Assembly (NCBI RefSeq): GCF_024622195.1
Contig: NZ_JANKBI010000007.1
Location: 1-64,000 of the forward strand
Length of the DNA stretch: 64,000 bases
Direction of reading: 5' to 3'
Source of the DNA: Murimonas intestini
GTDB taxonomy: Bacteria > Bacillota > Clostridia > Lachnospirales > Lachnospiraceae
The notes under the pieces were generated by a model, which searched no databases, was not told where the DNA came from, and saw only the letters and a list, made by a program, of their open reading frames with translations. Below, one piece after another: positions 1 through 9,201 of this stretch (its first letter is position 1; each line of letters opens with the position of its first letter). The position numbers and the translations under genes were made by a program.

Positions 1-243
1 TTGCATCGGCAAACGCACCGAGTTTCCGGCCGCTTTTTGCGGTTCGAGCGGGGCACGGAGCCTTAGATTTTCACTCCACAGCGGTCGGACAGAACAACGA
101 ACCCCACTGCTCCCCTTCCTGATGGCTCACTGCCTCCCGCACAAAGCGTCCTGTTACTCCCCTAAACAGCAATTTACCTGACTCAAGATAAAAACGGAAT
201 CTCAGCAGTAACCTCCCATGCTTCCTTCAGCTCACTCTTTTCT
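1..243. other. Left-edge stretch with no recognised gene
   Basis: This stretch lies downstream of the minus-strand gene that ends at 244. The first 70 bases are GC-richer than what follows. They contain short open frames on both strands that run off the window edge, but none could be tied to a family. No clear intrinsic terminator was seen. Confidence 0.3.
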
Positions 244-3200
244 TTAATCGTAATCTTCTAAGAATCCATATGATACAAACTGGGCGATTGCTCCCCCTGC
301 CCCAACCAGGGTTCTGCCAATAATGATCCCTCCCCATAAATATCCCTGAAAGTCTACACCGCATTCGGCCAGAAATGTAATCACTGCATCTGTAATGCTT
401 TTCAAATCGTCGAGTATGTAGCCAGCCGCTTCTGTCAAATATATCTTTTTGTCTGTGAGCTGTTCATCTCCATTTACTTTGAAATTCCTGGCCTTATCCA
501 GTCCCATACTTTCAAACACCAGCGCTGTCAGGCAAAGAGCTGCTGAGATTCCGCTGAAAGTCAATTTAAACACTTTTGCTGCCGTAATACCCTTTCCTGG
601 CTTGTCACCTGAAGTCTCTTCTTCTGTCTCCCCTTCTACTACACTTTTTTGCATCCATTCTGAAACAAACGTGGTAGCAGAGCCGGCAGCCATGGAACAA
701 GTTTTCGCATACCACAAATCTGTATATATTGTGGTCTCCGTGAATTCATCATTCATAGGGGAGTATAAATTTCCACTAACCATTGAACATACAAAACCAA
801 CTAAAGTAAAACAAAAAGAACATCCTGAACTTACCATATTTTGTTTATGGTTTGTGCTGCCTGCCATGCCATAGGCGCCATAAAAATATGCCTGTGCGAT
901 TACCTCTCCCACCGAGAAAAGTCCCAGCAGCCATTTCATTGCTTTCACTGTGCGGCCGGTTTTACCCCTGGGCAGTATTTTATCTGAAGCTTCTAAACAG
1001 GCTTGGCCGGCAGACACCAAACTGTTGTACTCAAAATTCTCCACGCCCTGTAAATAATTTATAACACTTTGAATAGAATCCGCATTCTCAATAGCATTGT
1101 AAAGATCCTCATCGATCAGTGGAGCATCGGAAACTAATTTATAGATCAGGTTTCCTGCAAAAGCCGGCACCATCAGTATAACATCTAATATTGAAAACTC
1201 TTCAATGCCAAACAATGCGAATACCTGTGAAACAAAAGGTATATGCAGGGGAGTATCAATTAATCTTGCCATATATGCAATGGCATCTTTTAAAAAGTCC
1301 ATAATAGCATCTATAAGCGTTTTTGCTATATTAAGGCCTTTGACCGCAAAGATTCCCACAAGCTTTTTTAACAGATCCAGCAGATTTCCTGCTGTACTGC
1401 CTGATATTTCAGCTATCTCCTCTGCCAATTCAGTAAAGAGATCCTGAAAATTGTCAAATCCTGGAGTTACAGCTATGCAGTCAGAAAGTTTTTTCATTGA
1501 AAGCCGTAATTCATCCGGAGGGGCTATATCAGGCAAAACTGCTGAAAAAACTGCCCCGTTTTTAAAAATCAGGTCTGATAAATACATGTTAGCCGGATTC
1601 TGAAACATTTTGTATTTTTCCATGCCTGTTGTTCCCGGTTCAGGCAAATCTCCGCTGATACCCGCCCAGTCTTCTACTTTCCCAATCGCATCATCCAGGC
1701 CGGCTATCATCTTCTGTTTCCAGCCATCGATTGAATTTTCTATTTCCTTTTCACCCAGCATTACCAGATTCTTGCATGCATTCTTAATCCTTACTGCCCC
1801 GTCAATGTCTAAAAACGCCTTTAACCAATCCAGCAGCTTGTGGACAGGAATCCCAATAAATTCCAAAAGTTTTACTGCGCAGGCAACAATTTTCCCTATC
1901 GTATCCAAAACAAAAGAAAAAATATCTTCACCGATTCTCACAATAAACTTCCAGACTTCCCCAACAATTGTAATTGTAAAGCTTACAAGTTCTTCGATTC
2001 CCTTCTTAATAAGATTGAATACATCCTCTATACTGTAAAGAATATCATCAAATATGCCATTTATCTGCATGGGATGTTCTAACTGAGTTATAATAACACC
2101 TTCTGCTGTAAACTGTACCGTTACTCCGTTTGGAAAAGCCGATGCAGATGACGCCCGCAGTCCGTTTAAAGAATTTCTGGAGTTCTGCAGGGCTGCTATA
2201 CCTGCCGCAGCCGCTTCTATCTTCTGGGGATTCCCGTTTGGCAAAAGCAGCGTTTCCTCTCCGTGTATGTCCTTTATCTTGGCTGTATTGATTTTTTCTG
2301 CCGTATCCAGGCTCAGGACCTTCTCCCGCTTCTCCTCCGCAGGATTGACATGAACAGTCTCGTCCCCCGCTGTCACATCAAATTCCACAGGATTCATATC
2401 ATCAGCCTGTTGGACTATATTCACACATCCCATATAATCAGCCTCAGCTGTAATTGTATGGAACCTGTGGAAAATCCCCTGCACATACAATCCGGCACGG
2501 TCCTTACAGGATAATTCTATCTTAACTTTCGTCCCTGCTCCTTTCTCAATATAGATCTTTGTACAGTATGAAAAAACTGAATCCACTTCTTCCAGCCCCG
2601 TGTCAATCCGGATTTCACTCAGCTTCCACAATCCCGTATCAGCGTCCTTCTCTCCTTCCATAAAAGTATCTTTTGTGCACAGAAACATTTTGTCGTTTAG
2701 AATTGTAAAATCATAGACCCCTTCTCTGAAAGGAATCGGTTCCGTAAATTCTCCCGGCTCCCCATCGGCCAATTCCGCAAACGTGTAACTAAGGACACCG
2801 CTGCCATTTAGCGCCCAGACATAAAGCCGGTTTCCTTCAATATAAGAAATCATCTGTCTGACTTCTTCCAAAAGCTCATCTGTACATAATAGAACAGGTA
2901 CTCCTCCCCCCGTTTTAATCACATCTGTCTGACTGCGATATGGATAATAATAAAGCTTTTGTGCGCTGCATATAAAAAGATGGGTTCCTTCCCTTTTCTC
3001 TAACATACATGTGCATATACGATCCACATTTCCGTCAGGTGCCTGAAACCTGACAGGAGCCGGCGGCGTGCTGCCAAAAACGTTCATGACAGGCGTGTAC
3101 AGCAATGTATCTGTATCTCCATAAGTTCCATATGTATACATACCATCTACATACTGACCTGCCGCTCTCCCCAGAATAGCCTGTCTGACTTCTGAATAGT

Positions 3201-3714
3201 TGGCCGCAAGAGGAAAATACTCCAGCCTCTCCATCTTTCCGCTGCTTACCATTGCTGTAAATTGTTCGATCCTGCCTGAAGCATCCTTCATCTCAATACC
3301 TATCGTGACTGTCTCATCCAGGGCATTTAATATCACTCTGTTTGGAATCAGAGTCTTTCCTCCCAACACTCCGCTGAAATCTATTTCTAAAAAACCGTCC
3401 TCATCAAGGCTTTCTGGCTTTTCTGTCACTGCATAACGGACCTTTCCTGCGGAAATCAGCGCTATTATAAAGCTGTCAGAGGTTCCTACACGGACAGCCT
3501 GAAAATGATCCACCTGTTCAAATATCTTTACTCTTTTCCAGCGCACAGCTTCTTCTGTACATTCATATGTGAGATACATATTTTTGTCATCTCCGATACT
3601 GAAAACCCCCATAAAGCTGTCTGAATAAACAAATTCGATATCCTGCTCCGGCGTCAGTACAGACATTGGTACATAATAGTCTAACAACTCTGTGGATATG
3701 CTGATATTTTCCAT
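244..3714 (-). CDS. Large protein of unknown function: propeller-like N-terminus and amphipathic helical C-terminus
   Basis: About 1156 residues. The start is placed at the internal ATG at 3714 because AAGGAGG sits just upstream; an in-frame ATG at 3774 has no such site. No signal peptide is visible. Residues about 1-480 are beta-rich, with recurrent short strands such as YVWALNG and MFLCTKD that suggest a beta-propeller. From about residue 560 the chain becomes long amphipathic and hydrophobic helices (for example the block around FTITIVGEVWKFIVRIG), with further hydrophobic stretches near the C-terminus. From memory this architecture resembles large uncharacterised proteins of fungi and various bacteria; no search was run. 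It lies 115 bp downstream of the P47-like gene on the same strand, so the two are probably co-transcribed. A membrane-active or lipid-handling role is inference. Confidence 0.6.
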   Translation of the reverse strand: MENISISTELLDYYVPMSVLTPEQDIEFVYSDSFMGVFSIGDDKNMYLTYECTEEAVRWKRVKIFEQVDHFQAVRVGTSDSFIIALISAGKVRYAVTEKPESLDEDGFLEIDFSGVLGGKTLIPNRVILNALDETVTIGIEMKDASGRIEQFTAMVSSGKMERLEYFPLAANYSEVRQAILGRAAGQYVDGMYTYGTYGDTDTLLYTPVMNVFGSTPPAPVRFQAPDGNVDRICTCMLEKREGTHLFICSAQKLYYYPYRSQTDVIKTGGGVPVLLCTDELLEEVRQMISYIEGNRLYVWALNGSGVLSYTFAELADGEPGEFTEPIPFREGVYDFTILNDKMFLCTKDTFMEGEKDADTGLWKLSEIRIDTGLEEVDSVFSYCTKIYIEKGAGTKVKIELSCKDRAGLYVQGIFHRFHTITAEADYMGCVNIVQQADDMNPVEFDVTAGDETVHVNPAEEKREKVLSLDTAEKINTAKIKDIHGEETLLLPNGNPQKIEAAAAGIAALQNSRNSLNGLRASSASAFPNGVTVQFTAEGVIITQLEHPMQINGIFDDILYSIEDVFNLIKKGIEELVSFTITIVGEVWKFIVRIGEDIFSFVLDTIGKIVACAVKLLEFIGIPVHKLLDWLKAFLDIDGAVRIKNACKNLVMLGEKEIENSIDGWKQKMIAGLDDAIGKVEDWAGISGDLPEPGTTGMEKYKMFQNPANMYLSDLIFKNGAVFSAVLPDIAPPDELRLSMKKLSDCIAVTPGFDNFQDLFTELAEEIAEISGSTAGNLLDLLKKLVGIFAVKGLNIAKTLIDAIMDFLKDAIAYMARLIDTPLHIPFVSQVFALFGIEEFSILDVILMVPAFAGNLIYKLVSDAPLIDEDLYNAIENADSIQSVINYLQGVENFEYNSLVSAGQACLEASDKILPRGKTGRTVKAMKWLLGLFSVGEVIAQAYFYGAYGMAGSTNHKQNMVSSGCSFCFTLVGFVCSMVSGNLYSPMNDEFTETTIYTDLWYAKTCSMAAGSATTFVSEWMQKSVVEGETEEETSGDKPGKGITAAKVFKLTFSGISAALCLTALVFESMGLDKARNFKVNGDEQLTDKKIYLTEAAGYILDDLKSITDAVITFLAECGVDFQGYLWGGIIIGRTLVGAGGAIAQFVSYGFLEDYD

Positions 3715-3829
3715 CTCTATTTCCTCCTTCTGTGTAAGGTAGCCTCTTCTCAATGCCAAATCGGCACAATTCACAGCCCGGCAGTACTGTGGCTGTGAAT
3801 TGCAACCTTTTAACTTTCAGGCTCTAAGA

Positions 3830-5629
3830 TTATTCCTGTATATAGTTTACATAACTGTAAAAATCCTTTCCAGTTGAAAATCCTTCTCCTGTATATGTAA
3901 AAGTCCTGTTGCCAGGCATAACCCACTGCGTTGATGTGTTGTAAGAAGCTGCAAAATTATCGACTGCATCATCTTTAAAACTATCCAGGATATTATTCAT
4001 CTCAGATTTCATGTCATCTACTACATCAGCAATGGAGCCTACTGTACAAAATTTTGACCAGCCGCTCACATCAATACCAGCCGGTTTATTATCCGTTACT
4101 GAGGAGTCAGTAAGGAACTCAATCCCTCCGTCTGACTTAATTTTTATACCTACTTTGAAATCAACGGTTTTATTAAAATAGATGCCATCCGAATGACCAC
4201 TGTCATAGATAAAATCCGCCCCGGATCCGATACACGTTTTGAAGTTAATCGATGGATACGATACTCCATTTTCGACTAATGTTCCCAAATTTGCTATACA
4301 CATTAATTTATAACAAAGTTTAAACTGGGCATCAGCCCCAAGGAACGGAGGTATATAAAAACTTTTTTTTCCCGTATCAGAATTATGCTCATAATTATAA
4401 TAATACGTCTTATCATCCAATGTCCTAAATTGTTCTTGCTCACTTTCATCAATTGGGAAGCTTGCCGAATACTCACATTTTGCTACTCCTACATTTAGTT
4501 CAGCAAGTATTTTAATACGAAGATACCTTAATACATTTGTTCTAAATACTTCCATCACTATCTTTAATAATTTTTCGCTGCTGATACACATTACCCCATT
4601 GCGTACATCCGACTGTTCCATCCAGTTCCATGAAAATTTCCTGATTTCCGGAAATTCTCCGTCATCAAACATAATGATGTAGTTTAAAGTATTTTTTGAA
4701 ACAGTAAACGTATACCTCTTTGGTGTGAATAAATATCTCGTATTGACGGGTGAAGGCTTTGGGATTATTACGTGTCCGAAAATAGTCTCGCCAGCTTTTT
4801 CTAGTCTGTCAAAGTATCCCGTTATAATATCTGTCTGGATAATTTCTCTCGCTTTATTTGATACGTTTTCAATAACCGGAACAACTACTGTGGACAGAGT
4901 CTGCATATCAAGAACAAGCTGTGAGATTTCAAAAAGCGTATCTGGATCCTGTACCATGGACATCTGTCTGATCCTCTCCTTGATCTCATCCGGAAGATTG
5001 CTGTATGAGCCTCCAAAAAAGTTCATCTGAATATCAAATTTAAAACTCCAGGATTCATCCTGCGGCTGGCAGACTTTATTAAAATGAAGGCCCCTGTTTT
5101 CGTATAACTCCACAATCACGAGATTTTTAAAGAACTGGTTAAAATTGACCCTGTCACCATTTTCCTGGAACTCGACCACTTTAAAAAGGGTATCCGGGTT
5201 AAAGTCAGGATTTTTTATTTTCTCACTTATCATCTTGTCGGTCATATATTGTGGAATTCCATCTTCAATCAGAAATGCATAGCCTAAATATAAATCATAA
5301 TAGGCCTCTTTTACCTCATCTGTGATATCCCCCTCTTTTATTTCAAAAAGCTTTAATTTTTCAAATTCCTTAAAAAGAGAAGATCCGGTGCTTTTTATCT
5401 GCCGTACCCGTTCCCGGAATTCAGCAGGAAATGAATCAGGAATATCTTCTTCCCTAGTCTCTGAATCTACTTTAAAATAAGTATTATTACCATCATTTAA
5501 ATAGTAAACACTATTCTTTACCGTGGTTTTAGAAAGAAACTGCCTTAACTGTGAATTACACGCCGCCTGTGTTATTGCCGTCACCATATGATACCCATAT
5601 TCTGATAAGTTTGATTCTGTTACCGACAT
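3830..5629 (-). CDS. P47/TULIP-like protein (Clostridium P47 family resemblance)
   Basis: 599 residues. The start at 5629 has a strong site (AAGGAGGA) upstream. There is no signal peptide or membrane segment. The N-terminus (SEYGYHMVTAITQAACNSQL) resembles the opening of clostridial P47 proteins, which start with a YGWDTV-type motif followed by a helix. The C-terminus (WVMPGNRTFTYTGEGFSTG) resembles the closing strands of that family. P47 and OrfX proteins of botulinum toxin clusters have the tubular lipid-binding (TULIP) fold; P47 is about 420 residues, so this protein is longer. No neurotoxin, NTNH or OrfX gene is in the window. The assignment rests on remembered terminal motifs and length, so it is moderate. 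The partner gene at 244-3714 follows on the same strand. Confidence 0.5.
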   Translation of the reverse strand: MSVTESNLSEYGYHMVTAITQAACNSQLRQFLSKTTVKNSVYYLNDGNNTYFKVDSETREEDIPDSFPAEFRERVRQIKSTGSSLFKEFEKLKLFEIKEGDITDEVKEAYYDLYLGYAFLIEDGIPQYMTDKMISEKIKNPDFNPDTLFKVVEFQENGDRVNFNQFFKNLVIVELYENRGLHFNKVCQPQDESWSFKFDIQMNFFGGSYSNLPDEIKERIRQMSMVQDPDTLFEISQLVLDMQTLSTVVVPVIENVSNKAREIIQTDIITGYFDRLEKAGETIFGHVIIPKPSPVNTRYLFTPKRYTFTVSKNTLNYIIMFDDGEFPEIRKFSWNWMEQSDVRNGVMCISSEKLLKIVMEVFRTNVLRYLRIKILAELNVGVAKCEYSASFPIDESEQEQFRTLDDKTYYYNYEHNSDTGKKSFYIPPFLGADAQFKLCYKLMCIANLGTLVENGVSYPSINFKTCIGSGADFIYDSGHSDGIYFNKTVDFKVGIKIKSDGGIEFLTDSSVTDNKPAGIDVSGWSKFCTVGSIADVVDDMKSEMNNILDSFKDDAVDNFAASYNTSTQWVMPGNRTFTYTGEGFSTGKDFYSYVNYIQE

Positions 5630-5829
5630 AATAGACTTCCTCCTTATTGTATAAATTGTTATTTTTCATTATAACATTTCGAAAATTTCATTCAATAGTT
5701 TATGGTGAATGACATTTTATATGAGGTGAATAACGAAAATTGTCATATAGTGGGAATTTATCTGACTGTAAATGGACAAAACAAATCCCATCAGCTATAC
5801 TAAAAATTAATCAAAAGTAAACAAATTAC

Positions 5830-5861
5830 TTGACACCATCCCCACCTTCCGTCATTAGTAT
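5830..5861 (+). promoter_or_regulatory. Possible weak promoter for the GH106-like gene
   Basis: TTGACA at 5830-5835 is followed by TA-rich hexamers: CATTAG at 5853 with a 17-bp spacer, or TAGTAT at 5856 with 20 bp. It lies about 30 bp before the start codon. The -10 match is poor, so this is tentative. The rest of 5630-5829 is AT-rich and otherwise featureless. Confidence 0.25.
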
Positions 5862-5890
5862 ACGGAAGCCAACTAAAGAAAGAGGCCTTT

Positions 5891-8800
5891 ATGCTATATC
5901 CAAACAATCAAACTGCCAGTCTCCAAAAGGAGTTGTTTCAAACCCCCACCAGTGAATACAGAGGCACCCCTTTTTGGGCCTGGAATGGGAAACTGGATCC
6001 TGAAAAACTAATAAGCCAGATCCATATCTTCAAGGAAATGGGGCTGGGCGGCTTTCATATGCATGTGCGTACAGGCATGGACAGCCCCTACCTCAATGAA
6101 GAATTCATGTCATATATCAGGCTTTGTATCGAAAAAGCCAGGGAGGAACAAATGCTCGCCTGGCTGTACGACGAAGACCGCTGGCCCTCCGGAACTGCCG
6201 GGGGGCGTGTCACTGCCGGAAAACCAGAAAATGCAAGAAAATCGCTGCTTTTTACCACAGAGCCCTATCCTCAGCCTCCCATTTTTCGTTCTGGACAGCC
6301 GGAGCCAGGCCGGGGCCAGGAAAACATCAGACAGGAAAATGGTATTCTGCTGGCTGTGTATGATATTGTTCTAAATGAAGACGGCACTTTAAAACAGGCT
6401 GACCGCATAAAAGGGGAAACACCCCTTAGTGAAGGTGCCATCCGCTGGTACGCTTATATGGAACACACCTCGGAGGACCCCTGGTTTAATAACAGTTCAT
6501 ATTCAGATACTCTGAATCCTGATGCTGTTTCAGAATTTATAAACCTTACACACGAGGCCTACTACAGAAATGCAGGAGAGTTTTTTGGAAACACGGTACC
6601 TGCCATTTTTACTGATGAGCCGCAGTTTACTCCAAAGCAGCCCCTGGGATTTTCACTTGAGAAAAAAGATGTCTTTTTTCCGTGGACTGCTGAATTTGCC
6701 CGGTTATATCAGCAATCATACGGCGAGGATATTCTGGATAGTCTGCCTGAGCTTTTGTGGGAACTCCCGGGCGGTCAGCTCTCCCATGTCCGCTGGCGCT
6801 TTCAAAATCTGCTCACAGATCTTTTCGTGGAAAATTACTGTATGCAGATCGGCGGCTGGTGCAGAAATCACGGTATATCGCTCACAGGCCATGTAATGGG
6901 GGAAGGCTCCCTCTACGACCAGACCCAGGCTGTGGGGGACGCCATGCGCTGTTATCGTGCTTTTGGCATACCAGGCATTGACATGCTCTGTGATTTCCAC
7001 GAATATACTACAGTTAAACAGGCACAATCCATTGTCCGCCAGACCGGCGGTGAAGGATTGCTCAGTGAATTGTACGGTGTCACAGGCTGGGATTATGATT
7101 TCCGGGGATATAAGCTCCAGGGTGACTGGCAGGCAGCGCTGGGAGTCACTGTACGTGTTCCCCATCTGGCCTGGATGACTATGAAGGGGGAAGCTAAACG
7201 CGATTATCCAGCTTCAATCGGATACCAGTCTCCCTGGTGGAAAGAATACCGCATGGTAGAGGATCATTTTGCCCGCCTGAATACCGCCCTTACCCGCGGG
7301 AAAGCCGTTGTCCGGGTAGCTGTCATCCATCCCATTGAGAGCTACTGGCTTTATTGGGGGCCCAACGACAAGACTGCGTTAAAGAGAGCGGAGCTGGACC
7401 GGCAATTTTCTCATCTGGCAGAAACACTGCTGTTTGGCTGCATTGACTTTGACTATCTGTGTGAGGCAGAACTGCCCGCTCTGTGCAAAAAAGGAGGATA
7501 TCCTTTACAGGTGGGACATATGGCTTATCACACCATCCTTGTGCCTCCTGTATGCACCCTGCGTTCAACTACTCTTGTACTTTTGCAGGAGTTTGTCAAC
7601 GAGGGAGGAAGATTGGTTTTTCTGGGTGACTGCCCAGCTTATGTGAATGCCATGCCTTCTCAGGCTGTAAATGAACTGTACAGTTCTGCAATACATACGG
7701 GGCTGCTCGATTCCTCCATTTTGTCAGCTGTGGAAAATGAACGCTTCATAGATATACGCAGAGAAGACGGTGTCATGGAAAACAATCTGCTGCACCAGCT
7801 GCGCCGGGAGAAAAACGGAGATCTCTGGCTTTTTATATGTAATGGCCGGAATCCTGAATCACCTGACGTAGATCCTTCCCCCCCTTCTGCGTTTTGCCCT
7901 GAAGGGCTGCTATCATGCGGCCTTATATGACACTATCACAGGAGATATCCGGGAATTTCCTGTCCATTATCAGGGCAGCAGCACTGTATTTGAGCGGCGG
8001 TGGTACATCCATGACAGCTTGCTCCTTCTTCTGCATCCAATTACAGAGATACCAGACAGGCCGCACCTCGGCTCTGTATCATGCCCTTCTGACCCTGAAA
8101 ATGACTGGGATATTCTTCTGGGCAAGGTCCCTGTCACGCTCAGCGATCCGAATATGCTGCTTCTGGACATGGCCGAATATTCTTTTAATGGAGGCGAATT
8201 TTTTTCTGAAGAAGAACTTCTCCGGATTGATAATCATGTGCGCCAGCAGCTGGGTATCCCTGTCCGCAGAAAAGAGGTCGTGCAGTCGTATCTTCTGGAA
8301 CAGGAAACTCCGGCTGATTTTCTCAGGCTCCGTTTTCGCATTACAAGTGAAAGCGCACTCCATGGCCTGGAGCTGGCCCTGGAAGAGCCGGATACGGCTT
8401 TAGTCTGGCTGAACGGGAAAGCTGTTCCCAGGATAGTGAGTGGCTATTACACAGACAGAGATATCCAGACGGTTCCACTGCCGTATCTCACAGCCGGTGA
8501 AAATATTTTAGAGATCCAGGTGCCGGTTGGCAAACGCACTAATCTTGAATATTTTTATCTGCTCGGCAGCTTTGGTGTACGCATCAGCGGCACCAGAAAG
8601 ATTCTGACTTCACCGGTGTCCAGTCTTGGATGGGGCGACATAGTCCCGCAGGAACTGCCTTTTTATACAGGAGAGCTGACTTACCATATGCGTATCCTTT
8701 CGCAGGGAGATTTTACTGTGAGGGTTCCCCAATACCGGGGAGGTCTTGTGAAAGTTCTGTTGGACGGTCATGACTGCGGAAATATCGCTTTCTCTCCCTA

Positions 8801-9083
8801 TTCGCTCACAGTCCATGCCAAGCCCGGAGAGCACCAGCTGTCCTTAAGACTCTATACTACACGCTACAATGGATTCGGGCAGCTGCATCACACCCAGGGA
8901 GTTTATTTTTATCAAAGTCCCAACTCCTGGCGAAGCGCCGGGGACTTATGGAACTATGAATACCGTTTCAGACCTTCCGGCATACTGACATCTCCGTGTC
9001 TTAAGGGCGCCGTTTTTCTGGATGAAGCCGGGAAAAGCCGCAGGAGCGGCTTAAAAGCATTCCATATCACAGACAGAAGTTAA
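5891..9083 (+). pseudogene. GH106-like glycoside hydrolase (alpha-L-rhamnosidase type), frameshifted
   Basis: The reading frame from 5891 (ATG, AGAGG upstream) stays open to 7930. The same protein then continues in the next frame from about 7881 to the stop at 9083, so the intact product would be about 1063 residues. The upstream frame opens with PFWAWNGKLDPEKL, GGFHMHVRTGMD and WLYDEDRWPSG, typical of the large GH106-like rhamnosidase-related family. The downstream frame (KGCYHAALYDTITGDIREF and onward) is beta-rich, as expected for the C-terminal domains. The switch coincides with seven Cs at 7878-7884, one base too many to stay in frame. No signal peptide is present, so a cytoplasmic role in clearing plant or host rhamnosides is likely if functional. 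Alternatives are a sequencing error or phase variation at the C tract. Confidence 0.7.
7878..7884 (+). repeat. Homopolymer C7 tract at the frameshift
   Basis: Seven consecutive Cs mark the point where the GH106-like coding frame shifts by one base. Removing one C would rejoin the two frames into a single protein. Confidence 0.8.
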
Positions 9084-9100
9084 TTTATATTACCTTTCTC

Positions 9101-9129
9101 TTGACAAATGCTTTATAATGTGTTTATAT
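9101..9129 (+). promoter_or_regulatory. Promoter of the metal P-type ATPase gene
   Basis: TTGACA at 9101-9106 and TTATAT at 9124-9129 are separated by 17 bp. The -10 match is moderate, and the operator palindrome lies directly downstream, so a repressor there would block initiation. Confidence 0.5.
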
Positions 9130-9133
9130 TTAT

Positions 9134-9153
9134 ATATGAACAATAATTCATAT
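9134..9153 (+). promoter_or_regulatory. ArsR/SmtB-type operator palindrome
   Basis: A perfect 7-bp inverted repeat, ATATGAA and TTCATAT, is separated by 6 bases. A further TTTGAATAATAT half-site follows. The form matches operators of metal-sensing ArsR/SmtB/CadC repressors (ATATGAA-N6-TTCATAT type). It lies between the promoter and the ATPase start. No ArsR gene is present in the window, so the regulator is encoded elsewhere. Confidence 0.6.
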
Positions 9154-9201
9154 GTTTGAATAATATATATCATATCAAAAGTATTACAGGAGGGTTAATG
9201 T

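Noticed and set aside
7878..7930. Programmed ribosomal frameshift in the GH106-like gene
   Set aside because: No stimulatory structure or internal Shine-Dalgarno site was seen, and such genes are normally single frames. An indel or phase variation is simpler.
9101..9119. TTGACA and TATAAT as one promoter
   Set aside because: They are only 7 bp apart. The TTATAT at 9124 gives the 17-bp spacer.
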